Assembly (NCBI GenBank): GCA_022829145.1
Contig: CM040743.1
Span: 28,323,646 to 28,387,645, forward strand
Length of the DNA stretch: 64,000 bases
From: Albula goreensis
Lineage: Eukaryota; Chordata; Actinopteri; Albuliformes; Albulidae
Reading direction: 5' to 3'
Shown: one piece after another, positions 47,437 through 60,100 of the stretch
Numbering within the stretch: position 1 is the first letter of the stretch
How the letters are laid out: the number at the start of each line of letters is the position of its first letter
The notes under the pieces: model-generated
Seen by the model: only the letters and a program-made list of their open reading frames with translations
Told to the model about the DNA's origin: nothing
The model's database searches: none
Translations under genes and position numbers: made by a program

Positions 47437-47652
47437 TCACAAGTCTCCATGCCGGCTCTCGTACTTGTTGAGGATGTTGCGACAACGGCCCAGCTCTTTG
47501 CGCATGTCAGCCACTTCCTGCCGCAACGCTGCATTCTCCCGCTCCAGGAAGGCTGCCCGCACCGAGATCTGGTTTTCCTTCAGCCGCCGGGCATCCCGTG
47601 ACCGCTTAGCCGCCTCGTTGTTCTTGAACCGCCGGCTCCAGTACTTGTCATC
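47437..47652 (-). CDS. dbp: DBP-like PAR bZIP factor, exon 4 (bZIP domain)
   Basis: Last coding exon, phase 0. The acceptor on the minus strand is TGTGTGGCTTCTCAG, and the exon encodes 71 residues before TGA at 47437-47439. It starts [20 protein letters not shown], the basic DNA-contact region of PAR bZIP proteins (NxxAAKRSR signature), then a leucine zipper ([20 protein letters not shown] and on) ending YESRHGDL. The family binds D-box sites such as TTATGYAA as homo- or heterodimers in the nucleus and conveys circadian output. The residues KYWSRR and [20 protein letters not shown] resemble DBP more than HLF or TEF. The paralogue (dbpa or dbpb) cannot be told. Confidence 0.93.
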   Translation of the reverse strand, partial: DDKYWSRRFKNNEAAKRSRDARRLKENQISVRAAFLERENAALRQEVADMRKELGRCRNILNKYESRHGDL

Positions 47653-48437
47653 CTGAGAAGCCACACAGGGTGAATTTTATCTCCACCAAAGAAAACCCAG
47701 GCCTTTTCCCTCAAAAATACAAGGTAGTTCTCATTAAAGATGAATGTCTAATTGGATTTCTTTGAGATTACCATAATATTTCTTGAGGAAATATTCAGTC
47801 AGTATTTAAAACTTACCTTAGAGGAAACATTCAGTTAGAAATACTAAGCCCATAACAAGCAAGATGATAAAAAAGATTAATTGTATATGTATTAATGAGA
47901 CATTTTCCCTGGTTTATAGTTTCCCCTAGTTCATGTCAGCTATCAAATTGAGAAAAAATGACACAATGAGGTGTGAGATATTAGCAACTGGTGGTAGAAG
48001 GATGAGGTTTCATGAACCCCATAATATATGGGGCTATAGTGAGCTGTCAATCACTGATTTGCTGGAACCCATCAAAAGGCCCTGCTAATCACTATTAGCT
48101 GGATTATTATGGTGGATGCACACTATACACTATAATTAAATGAGTCCAAAAATTTAAGAAGTAAAAAAATCACATTTTTTCTTAATTTTTAAAAAAATTC
48201 AGTACAACCTATAAGAGAGAGCAATGACACCCATACAGTTAAGATTCAGCTTCAATAAAATCTCAACTTTGGTATGTACAAAAATAAAATACAAATTTAG
48301 AGTCATCCATTTAAAGTATCCAGTGCCTTTAATTTATAGGCCCTTTTACTAACCAGTTACATCCTGTCAGAAGGCAAAATGTCTCTTCATAATAGCACAC
48401 TGAATCAAGTGAGGCATCACTGTTCCATAGGATGTAC

Positions 48438-48679
48438 CTTCTGATCTTCTGGAACCAGCATCTTTCGGGCCTTCTTGATCATGGGCTGTGGTTTCAGCTC
48501 CTCTTCCGAAAATCGGTGCCTCCGCGGGTCGAAAGCCTCTTGGCCTGGTACACTGGACAGGGCCAGGTCAGCAGGGTCCGGGTCAAAGTTCACCATGACA
48601 CTGCTGTCTCCATTGGTGGTGGGGGGGCCTGGCAGTGGGGGGCATGAGGGGGAAGATGATGGTGATGGGTCTGGAGGAA
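48438..48679 (-). CDS. dbp: DBP-like PAR bZIP factor, exon 3 (PAR domain)
   Basis: The acceptor is TTGGCCCTTTCAG and the donor AAG|GTACAT. The exon enters in phase 1 and leaves in phase 0, matching both neighbours. After a Pro/Ser-rich start it carries the proline-and-acidic-rich domain: [35 protein letters not shown], then [29 protein letters not shown] is DBP-like; TEF has RKHKFAEEDLKPQP as I recall. Predicted residues about 219-299 of 370. Confidence 0.93.
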
Positions 48680-50411
48680 CTGAAAGGGCCAACCAATACA
48701 AAGAGGAAATCATACATGTAAATTACTATAAGTGTCAAGATGAAATAACAGTAACATAACACAAAGCAATCTGAATACTGTGAAATGTCAAGAGCACTAA
48801 AGGGGTACAAATACATACCCAGGATTAGCTAGAAAAAACCTCACCCAAACTAAAATATGTTAACCAGAAAGCTGAAATTGATCCAGGTGCAGTTCAAGGT
48901 CTGTCCTGACGTGGCAATTACTGCTGTTCATTTTTCATTTCTCTGAGGTTTTCTTTCCCCAGTCACAGATTTCTGTATTTTAATTATTTCACCAAACACC
49001 AACTTCCTCAAAGTGTAGTCCTAAAAATTGAATACAACTTCATATTCAGTGACTAAAATCTATGCAGATATGCACTGTAAAGACTCTTCCTCTATTTCCA
49101 TATCTGCTACTCCATCTTTCCATAGATACATTTAATATTGTATCGATATTGTGTAGATTGTATAGATATCAAAACATTTGATCACACATCACTGTTTAAT
49201 TTTGGTGTAAAATCTGTGTTAGATGAGTTTTATGCATTTTTCCCAAATTCAACAATAAGATGGAACATAATGCAGGCAGAAAGTTACATAACTTTTTATC
49301 CCCCATCCAGCCCCACTTCCTAACACTATTACAGCACCCCTTTATAATTATAATAGCACCCCTTCCCTCTAACCTAACATCTGCAGAAAAAGTCTTCCTT
49401 CCCCAATCACAGCTATAGCACAAGCACACCCCCTTCCTCTGTCTTTTAGTACAGAACACAAAAACAACATAAAAGTTCCACTATGCTTTGCACTCCACCC
49501 CACCATTCTCTGTTCATATCACACATTTGCATGAAACACAAAACTGAAGAGAGAGCAGTCTGTTCTAAGTGCTGTGCTTTGCCTATCTTCCCACCCAGCT
49601 CCCTCCCCTCTCTGCCTCTCCACCTTCCTTTCTTCCTCTGCCCCTCCCCACTGCTCGCTCTCTCACTCCATTGCTCTCTGCATCAGCACGTGACAAGCCG
49701 CCCGCACATGGACTAAGCGTGTGAGAGAAACAGAGATTTAAAAACATGCGAGTAGCGTACACTCTCCCTCTCCCCTCCCTCCCCCTACAGCTTCATATGC
49801 TACAGAGACCACTTAGTCAGTGTCTACATTAACCCCTTCCTGTTCCTTTTTCAGTGTCTCTATATTTCCCTATTTTGTGTCTTGTTCTCTGCCTCTGCAA
49901 GTATCTGTCTCTTTGATATGCTGTTAGTCTCTCACATTCAACACTTTTCAGTCATTTCTGTTTTTCACTGTTCTGAACACTGTTTCCCACCTATCCAAGC
50001 CTAGCCTATATTGCCTTTCATATAATTCCCATGCTTTGAGTTACCTCATCACCACCAGACACACATGCGCAAACATACATACACACACACACACATAAAC
50101 ACATACCCTGCACCTACTGCACCTCCAGATTTCCCTGTCCATTTTCCTATGTCTCTGAACCATTGCCATATCCTGGACATTTCCCTGAGTAAAATTTGGA
50201 CCATATTCATACTGATCCATATCCAATTAAATAACACACCCTCCTGTTCTCCCTTTCTTTTTCACTTTGTTGTTCTGTTGACATCTCTCTCTTGTCTTAA
50301 GCAATGTTATTTCCGCAATGCCAGAATGTATCATCCTCAAGCTGACACACCCACCCACCCACCAACTCAAAAACCAACTTCCCGTTCTCTTTGACAACAA
50401 AAAAAGCTCAC
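48680..50411 (-). other. Intron 2 of the dbp-like gene
   Basis: 1732 bp, GT-AG. A pyrimidine-rich plus-strand block (49560-49680) lies next to a CACGTG E-box, a GGGCGG box on the minus strand and a TTTAAA. In mammals Dbp carries clock-responsive E-boxes in its introns, so this may be an internal enhancer. No other gene seen. Confidence 0.6.
49687..49692. promoter_or_regulatory. E-box CACGTG in dbp intron 2
   Basis: Canonical CLOCK:BMAL1 site. A second E-box-like CACATG follows after 12 bases (49705-49710), and a GC box lies between them. The position agrees with the intronic E-boxes known in mouse Dbp. Confidence 0.5.
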
Positions 50412-50876
50412 CGTGTAGGCACTCTGACCCTCCCAGCATGCTTTGCGATGTCTGCTGCATATCCAGCCCCAGCAACGAAGAGGAGGAGGAAGAGGAAGAT
50501 ATGGAGGAGGAGGATGAGGATGAGGAGCAAGGTGGGGGAGATGAGGGGGGACATTGGGAGCTCTGGTTGGGAATGGCGGACTGGGAGCTCTGAGAGGGGA
50601 TCTGGGCAGAGCTGGAACTGTTGCTGTGCATGCAGCCCATGCCATTCTCAGTGAGGAACTCCTCCAGGTCCATGTACTGCAGCTGGAACAGGCCGCCGTC
50701 ACAGGGTAGTGTGCGCTCCCACAGCAGCGGGCCCAGGAAGGCTGACTGAGAGGATGAGCGCAGGGTGCACCCGCTGCCACCCCCATTGCCTCCCACGCCC
50801 AGAGAATCCTCATCTGAGTCTAGTGGTTTGTCTTTGTCTAAGGGGGAGAGAGAGGAGGTACAGGGGACATCAGGTG
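50412..50876 (-). CDS. dbp: DBP-like PAR bZIP factor, exon 2 (transactivation region)
   Basis: The acceptor TTTTTTGCAG and donor ACG|GTGAGC give a 465-bp exon entered and left in phase 1. It contains the conserved SQSAFLGPLLWERTLPCDGG and FQLQYMDLEEFLTENGMG, the activation segment shared by DBP, HLF and TEF. Downstream is a Ser/Gln-rich stretch with a run of about 17 Ser interrupted by one Ile, encoded by a GAG/GGA repeat on the plus strand (50478-50530). This run makes the protein longer (about 370 residues) than mammalian DBP (about 325). Predicted residues about 64-218. Confidence 0.93.
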
Positions 50877-52184
50877 CTGCAAAAAACAAAACATGCTCAT
50901 CTGCTTTTGTGCTTTCAATTACAAATGGAACAACAGAGAGACAGGGACCTTCTAGTCACAGTTAATTACATACACACATGCACATGTGCACACACACATA
51001 TAAAAATGGTAAGAAGCTGTTTACCGGTGACAGAAAAAGCTCACAGCTTTACATTTTTTGCATCATTTTACAATTCTCTTTTACTTATAAGCTCAAGGAC
51101 ATTATTTCCAATGGGAATAACTCAGTGGAAGAGTCTTTGTGCATTAGCAGTAAGATGGAGACACCAAAATTATTTGTTCTTTCTGCATGGGCACTGGTTG
51201 ACCAGACTGTACAACACAGTTCATCAAATGATGGTGACATTCAGAGGAAGTTGGCTGGAAGATACCTTGCAAAATAATGTGCATAATATTAGAATATTGG
51301 TGCAAGTTTGGAAAGGCATACCAGGGAATCATGGGGTCTATTTGAGTTATCATTGCTGTTGATGGAATTCATTTTCAACACTACACCTTCCAAAAAAAGT
51401 GTGTTTGTCATACATAATTTGCTGTTGTTAAATTTGAAAATAACATGGCTTTCATTGAACCGTAGTGCAATAGGGAAATATGGGGGATGAGGGGAGGTTG
51501 TCACTGCTGGGCAGAGGACAGCAGGGGGCATTACAGAATCATGTGATGATTACTTTGTTTCTGACCATTTAGTTATGCTCTCCTACCAGTAAGCCGAACT
51601 TCAAAATGCTAAATAGCGCTGAAATGATTTTCAGATGCCAGTTCTGCACAAATGACAAATGTGCTCTCGTCATGGAGTGACGGGCCTGTCATTACATCTA
51701 GATATTACCATTTTGACAGTGCATGTTCAAATAGTATACCATGATTATTCTGTGCATGCTTTCACAATGTCCATGATATTTGTAAGTGTAAATATCCTGT
51801 TTTGGGCTGCATTCTGTGGTGCATAAGCTTTTGAATGTGATTAATTTCCATTTCACTTTACAATCCACTACAAAACAGTATCTACATAAAATGTTGGATA
51901 AAATGTGTTACAGTTCAACAATGCTACCAATGACCAATATTTAGAACCCAGTACATTTGTTGAGACAAAAGCCCTCACAGTGCATCATGAAGTGAATAAA
52001 TGAAACTAAAAGAAATGAGAATCATAAATAAAGAAAAGGGAACATGGGAGTCATTTAGGCAGCAACAATAAATAAGATAAAATGTGAAACAGTTGACACT
52101 TCAGCTATAGCGTGTTTGCTGGGGGGCAACACAAACACGCATATACATCTGCACGTGCGCGCACACTTACACACACAGTCTCAC
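50877..52184 (-). other. Intron 1 of the dbp-like gene
   Basis: 1308 bp, GT-AG. Holds a CA-rich stretch and one canonical E-box close to the donor. No repeat or coding element recognised. Confidence 0.6.
52152..52157. promoter_or_regulatory. E-box CACGTG in dbp intron 1
   Basis: GCACGTGC, 28 bases inside intron 1. It lies in an alternating purine-pyrimidine CA/CG-rich stretch, so chance origin is possible. Confidence 0.4.
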
Positions 52185-52374
52185 CTTTCATATCGCAACA
52201 GTCTTTACCTCGCTGGTCACCTTTGATAGGAAGCTGTAGAAGGGACTTTAGGCTTGCCATGGAATTCAGATGCCCTCCACTCGGTGAACCATTCACTGCG
52301 TTACTGTTTCCGAATTGCGGGCTTGCTCCGGCGGGGAGGTCGGGGGGCAGAAGCTGTGAGATTGGCCTTGACAT
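52185..52374 (-). CDS. dbp: DBP-like PAR bZIP factor, exon 1 (N-terminus)
   Basis: The start ATG at 52372-52374 gives MSRPISQLLPPDLPAGAS, comparable with MARPVSD at the DBP N-terminus. An in-frame ATG 19 codons upstream exists but lacks that similarity. The conserved hydrophobic box NSMASLKSLLQLPIKG lies near residues 37-52. The exon ends at donor AAAG|GTGAGA (52185) in phase 1, in frame with exon 2. A second donor, CGAG|GTAAAG at 52209, is also in phase and would drop eight residues (KDCCDMKG region). With four exons the product is 370 or 362 residues. Confidence 0.88.
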
Positions 52375-53260
52375 GACTAAACGGCCGCTGATTCCTGGCG
52401 CGCTTGGAGATGTTAATGACTGCTGGGGCAACTCAACAAATTCCCAGTTTACTGACCGCTTTGTATATTTGTATGCGATTTATTAGGCAGCAGTTTCAAT
52501 ACTATGAAGATAGATAGACACGGACATACATGCATAAACATGTATAAATTGCTCTTGCCAAGGATTCACACAACCTTGCATCTATCGCGACCGCCAAATT
52601 GGCAGTGAATGCCCTTTGCAATATCTGATACAATACGGATATCGCAAATACTGCAGTTTTTCATTTGTTTATCTGTCGAAACCGGAAATGTGTATCTTCC
52701 CAGTGCTCCAGCTCTAATTTGCTGTTTACGTCTTCGTATGTAGTACAGTATCCTCTCTCAACAATAAACAAAGTTATCTTGCAGAGGCTTGATTTTTCCA
52801 ATATTGATCCACACCTTGAACCACTCACAATATTGGTTTATTTGTTAATATTTCCATTCAAAATACGCTGATTTTCTTCTCGACTTGGACAAATATATTC
52901 CATCAAAAATAAAAATAAATGAAAACGATAGGTGTCCATGAAGAGTCAACGAGGAGACCGCCTGAACATAAGACAGAGAGACAGGATTGTTGTATCACTC
53001 TTAATAATACAAATACAGAGAAACGTGGAAGAAATTGAGATTATTTTTCTACAACGATAATTAAAGAAATCCTTTGTGATAACCGACGAGCAGATCACTT
53101 TTTTACCTCCGAAAAATAAATTAAAATGAGAGACAAGCGATGAACTGAAATAATGTTTTTTTTCTTTCCCTTCTCTCCCGCTCTCTGTCTCTGAAGACTA
53201 GAAACAGTGTGTGCTAGAGCCGCGGCGATAGTCAGCTGGAAAGAACACGGGTGACTCTCG

Positions 53261-53268
53261 TGACGTCA
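53261..53268. promoter_or_regulatory. Palindromic CRE TGACGTCA upstream of dbp
   Basis: Perfect cAMP response element about 890 bp upstream of the ATG, in a CpG-containing stretch (53210-53290). It may lie near a transcription start; CREs drive light or cAMP input in some clock genes. Confidence 0.55.
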
Positions 53269-53478
53269 CCTCTCACGGGGAATGGCGCTGGGGGAGATGT
53301 TGATCAATATTCATGAACACACCTCCAAATACCACGCCTACAAAGTAGATCCTTTCAACACGCCTAAAACAATCCAGTCAATTACAGACTAAAAAATTAC
53401 CATGTTGGAGCTTAGTACTGCCTTTTAAATTAACCCGTTGCGTGCTGACTTATTTCAGAAACTCCTCTTGTGTTCAAA

Positions 53479-53484
53479 CACGTG
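53479..53484. promoter_or_regulatory. E-box CACGTG upstream of dbp
   Basis: AAACACGTGGGTC, about 1.1 kb upstream of the start codon; candidate clock site. Confidence 0.45.
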
Positions 53485-53634
53485 GGTCAGTTGCACTGTC
53501 AGGCAAGTGGTACAGGAGATCTAAGGATAACAGTAAACATCATGAATAATTTAATAAGTAAATATAACCATATATACACACACAACAACAAAAGTCTTTC
53601 GTCTTGATTGTCATTTTAAAACCAAGTGTAAAAC

Positions 53635-53637
<3 letters not shown>

Positions 53638-53691
<54 letters not shown>
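53638..53691. repeat. GT microsatellite
   Basis: About 26 GT repeats within the upstream region of dbp. Confidence 0.95.
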
Positions 53692-53693
<2 letters not shown>

Positions 53694-54047
53694 CACCAAA
53701 AGGGAACTGTACTGAAGTGTTTATACCAAAAGGAACTGCATTCATACTATAACCCTCTCACTTCGTAATTTATATGCAATACCAGTATGAATCCCTGACA
53801 TTCCACAATGCCTGTAAAAATAAAATGCATATTACTATTATGTATTGTTATTATCATCGCCGCTATGGGCACCATCGTCGTAACTCATTCTCAGTTACCC
53901 TTTAATCTGCCAGAAACGTGATGGACTGTTGCTGTTGGCCGGTGCGAATAAACTCGCCGGCGCTTAAAGACAGACTCCAGCTCTCCAAAAGCGCACATGG
54001 CCCTAGCACGCGCGGGTGCTGCCCACCGGCAGGCCAGCCTTGTTGTG

Positions 54048-54148
54048 ATTGGCTGAAAGTAGGTCAGTCTCTGCCCTTTGCAAAAATCTATTGGATAAAA
54101 CTAGGTCAGCCGCTCCGCCCATTCCTTTCCCCATGCTAAACCCACGTG
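54048..54148 (-). promoter_or_regulatory. Upstream promoter-like cluster: E-box, GC box, two CCAAT boxes
   Basis: Read on the minus strand: CACGTG (54143-54148), GGGCGG (54115-54120), CCAAT (54090-54094) and CCAAT (54048-54052). Spacing and order resemble a TATA-less promoter directed toward dbp. It is about 1.7 kb from the ATG, so a long leader or a spliced non-coding exon would be required; none was recognised. It could also work in the other direction. Confidence 0.45.
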
Positions 54149-54149
54149 A

Positions 54150-57100
54150 GGCAGAAGCAAAACAACACTCAAATCAGACGTGAGTGAAAGTGAATCCACG
54201 AGTGAAACTGTGGATTAGTATTTCGTTTTGCTTGATCCAGACATCAGCTGGAATTTTATTTTTCACGTTTAAACTGTGATGAATGTTTTTTACATGTATC
54301 ATTTTAATAGATAATATCATGTGTTCTGATGCTCAGAAATGTTATCGTACTGCTCAAATTGATTGATATTCATGAAAACATGCCTCTTGCACTGGGCTGA
54401 GACAGGAATAAATTAAAATATAATATATAATGTCCAAAAACAAACATCTTAAAAATGTAAGGGAAAGATATATTCAAACGCACACTTGTACTGTAAAGTA
54501 AGGTAATGATATGACAAAATGCAACATTGCCATGGAGTCCTCACACAATCTACACATTGCATGGAACATGCTTTGAGAAAGGGAGATTGTCATAGTGAGG
54601 AAGAGAGGATTGTTGATGCTAGTGGGGCAGTTGCTAATTTTGCTTGCATAATTGTACTATAACCTATTGATTTCTCCATGTTTTCAAAATAGACAAATGT
54701 ATTTCCAATTGCCACATACCAATTCTGTTGTAAAATCACTGGGAATGCATTTCAATATTTCACTCAGGGGTAAATTACACTGACTGTAAATATGTGGCTA
54801 CCCATATTGACTATGGACAGGTACAGTATTGCCCAGTGTACTATAGGGGTATTTCAGTGATACAACAACAGTTTTAATATAATTAAAGTTACATTTCAAT
54901 GATGGCCTGAGGCCAGTTCCAGACATATCTAAAATAACTTTATAATGTATTTCCTTGAAAATGGGGGCCATAAATTCAAATGCATTACAATCAACCATGG
55001 TTTTGTTCACATACAAGCCTAACAATTATAATTCAGTAGATGATTTGTGCACTATGCTTTCAAAAACAGTAAGCTGTAATGTGGAAGTCACGTTAGTAAA
55101 ACTGCCTAAGTCAGCTGAGGTGTCTCTCAAATACTTTACATTGTGAGTGAGACACATGCATGTGCTGTACCAGCATCAGGCATTCGTCTTGTGCGTGTTG
55201 TGAAAAGTTACTACAGCTTGGCTCTTACTTCCACCTTGTGGCAACATTGCTATCCAGCAGGTAAATATTACTGATGCATGGTGATGCAGAGCAACAACAT
55301 TGACTGTCACTATACCGTTAAAATAAGGTGAATTTCATTTTAAATGACTGCGGTAAATGTCAAGAAGTTTCCTTTGTCAAAGTATCTATCCAAAGGGATT
55401 AATAACAGTGGATCACTGCCATGAAGATTTCTGCAATGTCCTTCTCAGAAATATTTTAACCACATCTATTGAGATAATTTTCATTTCCCCCTTTTAATAA
55501 AATTGTTACTTAGAAATTATATGTAAATTGCATCTTGATGAACAGTATTTCTTTGTAGTTGTGAATACCATTTTATTTTCACATATACTGCTGCCAGCTA
55601 CTATGTCAATGTTAATTTCACAGTTTACAAAAAAAATCTTGTGTCTTTTTCTTACAATAACAGTCTCATGAATTAGTACTATTATGCATTTTCATCCTTA
55701 TTTGGGTTGCTTACTGGTCAATTGACCAATTGATACATTGACAATCATTAGGAAGTATAATGGAGTGGATGAGTATGTGATTACATAGCTTGTATGCACA
55801 CTCATTTACCCATTTACAACATTTCATCCTGGCTAAAACTATCGGTTGTGGAATTCCATCCACAGTGTTTCATGGAACAGGCCTTAGTTACCATGTCCTA
55901 GAAACTCTATAGAGACATGGAATGGACAGTCCCTATGGTGAATATGTTTCTAGGTGTGGGGTAGGCCATAATGTTAAATGTAATCATTTTATTTAAAATG
56001 TGTGATTCTGTCTATCACTAGGTGCAACCTAGTCACCCTAACAGGTGACTAGTCTGTATTAACTACTAGCACCAACACTTGGTTGGGGCACACTAAATAA
56101 AAACAATTTCAACATTTGTGTGGTACAAGATTACATCTTTGTCTTAAGACATTCAATCAAAAAGAGGTGAATCTGCCCAGTGTGAATATATTCATATACA
56201 TATTATTAACATCACTAATAGCTTGCTTAATAACACTCCGTAACTATGTCCTTGAATTTTTGGGATTTGGACTTATAGCCCTGTTGTTTTGCATGCAATA
56301 TTTAAAATTCAAATTTCAATTTGATGATTCAACACCCCCAGTAGAGGCAAAGCTGCTGAAATTGCAAGTGATTCATGATTATAGGCGATATAGGTAGGCA
56401 ATTGCTTAGGGCCTCGTCTGCCAAAGGGCCTCATGAATTTGTTTAGTTTTTTATTTATAAAACGTGTTTCCTTTCTTGTCACTCCAAACGAATGATAATC
56501 TATAACAGATGAAAATAAATCTGTCTGTACGTAAGGTCATGTATGTAATTACGAAAGCGCTGATCGCTCAGCTCCGAGCATTTGAACTTGCAGACAGATA
56601 TTTTTGTCGGCTGGATGCTATGATATGGTCAGCCAGAACGCTGGTAAGATAGCTAGCTATGTATAATTACCCATGCTAGGTTAAATTCTTCCTGTGAGGC
56701 AAATTGAGATTATTAATTAGAGGCCATAAGAATTTCGCAGCAAAATAATAAAGATGTCAACTGTTATGAGACTGAATCATTTCTAACTACCCTACTGATA
56801 GTGAAGTAGTGGATATGGTAAATATATAATCATAGCAAGTGTCGCTGTACCATGGGTTACATTTTATATGGTATCATACTAATGGTAATTCAGGCATGTG
56901 ATTGGTAAAGGACAAAAAAGCTGGAAACAATAATGTGCTAAATTTGTATTTTGGACACTTAATTTCTTATGCAAGTGAGTCATAATGTAACTTGCCAACA
57001 GGAAAACATTTTTTTAGTCCAAAAGACTGATCTCATAAGTAAGCTATCATACTTTAGCATAGCCTTTACCCATCACAGAAATATTGCCTCACATGCACAC

Positions 57101-60100
57101 AAAAAGTGAAATGTGCTCACAAGACACTCTGCTCACGGACATATTCATAAACTGAGTTGAATATATAACCTGGTTAAAACAAAATTGCACTGGGAGACTT
57201 GGTTGACAATTGAAATGTGTTGTTTATTACATTTTATACAATTAATTACTTTGAACAAGATGCACATTGAATGAACTGTGTTGAAGGGAATACAGATGGA
57301 AAGAGATTACAATAAAAAAATTGAGAGCTGTCTGAATATTTGACTGTTCTTTTTCAGGCCTCTTCAGCCTTTGTTATACAAAATTATACAGTTGGTGAGT
57401 TAGCTAGAAAGAATGACGTTCAGTTGAATGCTTGTAGCCTGATGGTGTTCTTAAAGGCTTTTCTCGTTACCGACTCATCTGTAATGATGACTGTTTTTGC
57501 ATTGATATCAATACTACATGTATTTGGATGCAGCCGCCATACGAACGAAAGAGTGGAAAGCAATTTACAGGCAAGAAGAAAAGAGTACAAAGCAGGCACC
57601 CTTGGATGTTTGTATTCTCCCTGTTTCGCGCCGGTCTTATGACAGAAACGTCAGACACATCCCACTAGCGAGTTCTCCGGGTAATGACCTCAGTTTACAC
57701 ATGGGCTCAATCGGAAATTACGTGGACTTTGTACTAGGGAGCTGGCAAAATAAAGTCCGTTTAATGTCCGGTCCAACTGATTCGGACATACAGGTTCAGG
57801 GTTGCAATACATGTGTAACGACATGTAGCTTGCTGGAAGCTTGCGTTAACTTTTAACACAACGTATTTTATAAAAAGTTCGCTGTATTGTTGATGTGAGA
57901 TCCGTGCACACAGACCTCGTGAGCTGGCAGAGACAGACACAGACAAAAAGTGCCATTGAAAACAGTATTCTCTTGTATTTTAGACACTCATCTTTAAGAA
58001 CAAACCACCGCCCTGGTTTTCGCAAGCCAGGGTCTTTATATCCCCATTGTATCACTTCATGCGGTTCTCAAACACGTCTGCTCTAAACTGCTTACAAGGT
58101 TGTGTTTTTTCACCCCTATTTTTGCAAACAAAATTAGGAATAACATTTACCATGCAATGCAGATCATTAATAAACTTGGCTCTATACAGAGGGCAGCAAA
58201 ACCCTTTTCGGCCTATGCTAATTTGAACATGTAGCATAACGTTACGGTAACATAACAAGCCCTTTTATGTGTAAAATGCATACTTTAACAGAAACTGAAT
58301 GTGACAGTGAGTGTATTCACTAGTGCCCCCACGTGCATCTCACCCTACACAGCAGAAGCACAGCGAACACCAATCTTTCACAGTATGTTCCGAACTTAAC
58401 TATTTGCCAGCTGGCTCACACAAAAACTGTGACCAATTGCATGTCAGTTAGCGAGCGACAGCTCACTGTTATGTATCCAGCCTGCAAAGCCAGTCGACGG
58501 CAATCTGCTGACAGCCATTGCCATCACTGTTGCTCAAAACCTTGTCTTACGAATAGCTAACATGTTCACATTTGAAGAAGCCTGTGACTGCGCTAATGGG
58601 GGCAAAGCAAGGACAAATAAGATAACACTTTAACTTAGTTTCAATTAATAGATTACGCCGTCTGATGCATCCCCTCCCTTGCTACCTAGTTAGCTAATGT
58701 TACCAGCAGGCAAACATCACATTTTCTCACAAGTGACAGTAGGCCATATTAAACTGCAGCAGAATGGCAATTCCTCCACACATGGAGGGGGAGACATCAT
58801 TGGAACGAGACAGGAGAGTTTCATCGGCAAGGGACAGGGGAGTCTGGAGTCGTTGTACTCTTTTGTATCCGTGTTTTCTAATAGGTATTGCTAAGCTGTC
58901 TATTTAACGCATTTTGAGTTTTCGGCCAGATTGTGTGGAGGTGAAGAGTGGGGTGTGCTCAGTAATGTGTGCTCAGTGATGTGGGGCATGGGAAATTGAT
59001 GGTGGTTTTAGGTTGGGGACTTTCTGCAGTGCTCCGATATGCTGTTTCCACATAACTTGTTGGTGTACCAGTACTTATTACCTTACTGGAATTAAAAGTA
59101 AAGGTGGTGGCAGAACCTTTAAGGTTACAACATTCTGCACGAGCAGTATTTGGCTTTAGAACTTCATGCTTACACCGGAGTGGTCCAAAGTCGTCAGCCA
59201 ACCATTACTGATTAGCCTATACCATTTGGTTTCAATGTCATTTTTTTCTACAGCAAAGAGGCATTTTTTAGTAGACACGGTACTAGAATAAATTCAACGT
59301 TTTGGTCTGCTGAAGTCGTATTTGCCCATTATATCCAAAATATCACAGTTGCAGAAATATGCTGCGCTACACAGAGAAGAACTTTCCATTTAAGGTTGGA
59401 GAAGTGTTTTATCTGTGTACTATGTATTTGTTGGAGATATCAAAGAGAGGAAAGAGTAACCTATATTAGACTTTTTTAACATGAAGAAATTACAAAAACA
59501 TAATTAATAAAACTAATTCATTAATAACATTTTAATAAAATATAAACATGATTTTAAAATAGATTAATGGGTTAAAACAGGAAAAAACCAAAGAAATGTA
59601 TGTGGGACAATTAAACAGGTTACACCATGGAAAAATACATACACAAAACCATAAATGACAGAACATATGTTACACTTTTCAAAATTATATAGAATAGAAT
59701 TGCATTTAAAATACAGTAGGCTGCATTTAGAAACTTAATTAAAACTTGCATTCCTCGCCCTTGCTTAAGTCACAGTCTTAAGCATACCCTAGCCAATTTT
59801 TCGCTGATGTACAGATGTCAGAATCTGTGGCATCTTTGACACTTGCCCGCACAGCTCCTTAAAGACAAAAACAATTGCGGTTTGTCTTTCTTTACTAGTT
59901 AGCTAGCTAGGAAAGGTAACCTCCTTAAGAATAATGAATGCAACTATGTTTACTGTGTGAGCTTTCTGTACTGTTTTCTGTCACTTTTATGTTAAAATGA
60001 TGTATAAAATGTGCCCATCTTTCACTTGCACTACTGTGGGAGGCTACCTTGAGGTAACAGCGAGTGAGAAGTGTGGCTGGGGTTGATGTCTGGATTGAAT

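Noticed and set aside
50318-50654. Acidic plus-strand frame with a long Glu run
   Set aside because: Antisense of the serine-repeat part of dbp exon 2, whose exon is supported by phase and homology.
53918-54139. 73-codon plus-strand frame in the GC-rich upstream region
   Set aside because: It overlaps the promoter-like motif cluster and has no homology or splice support.
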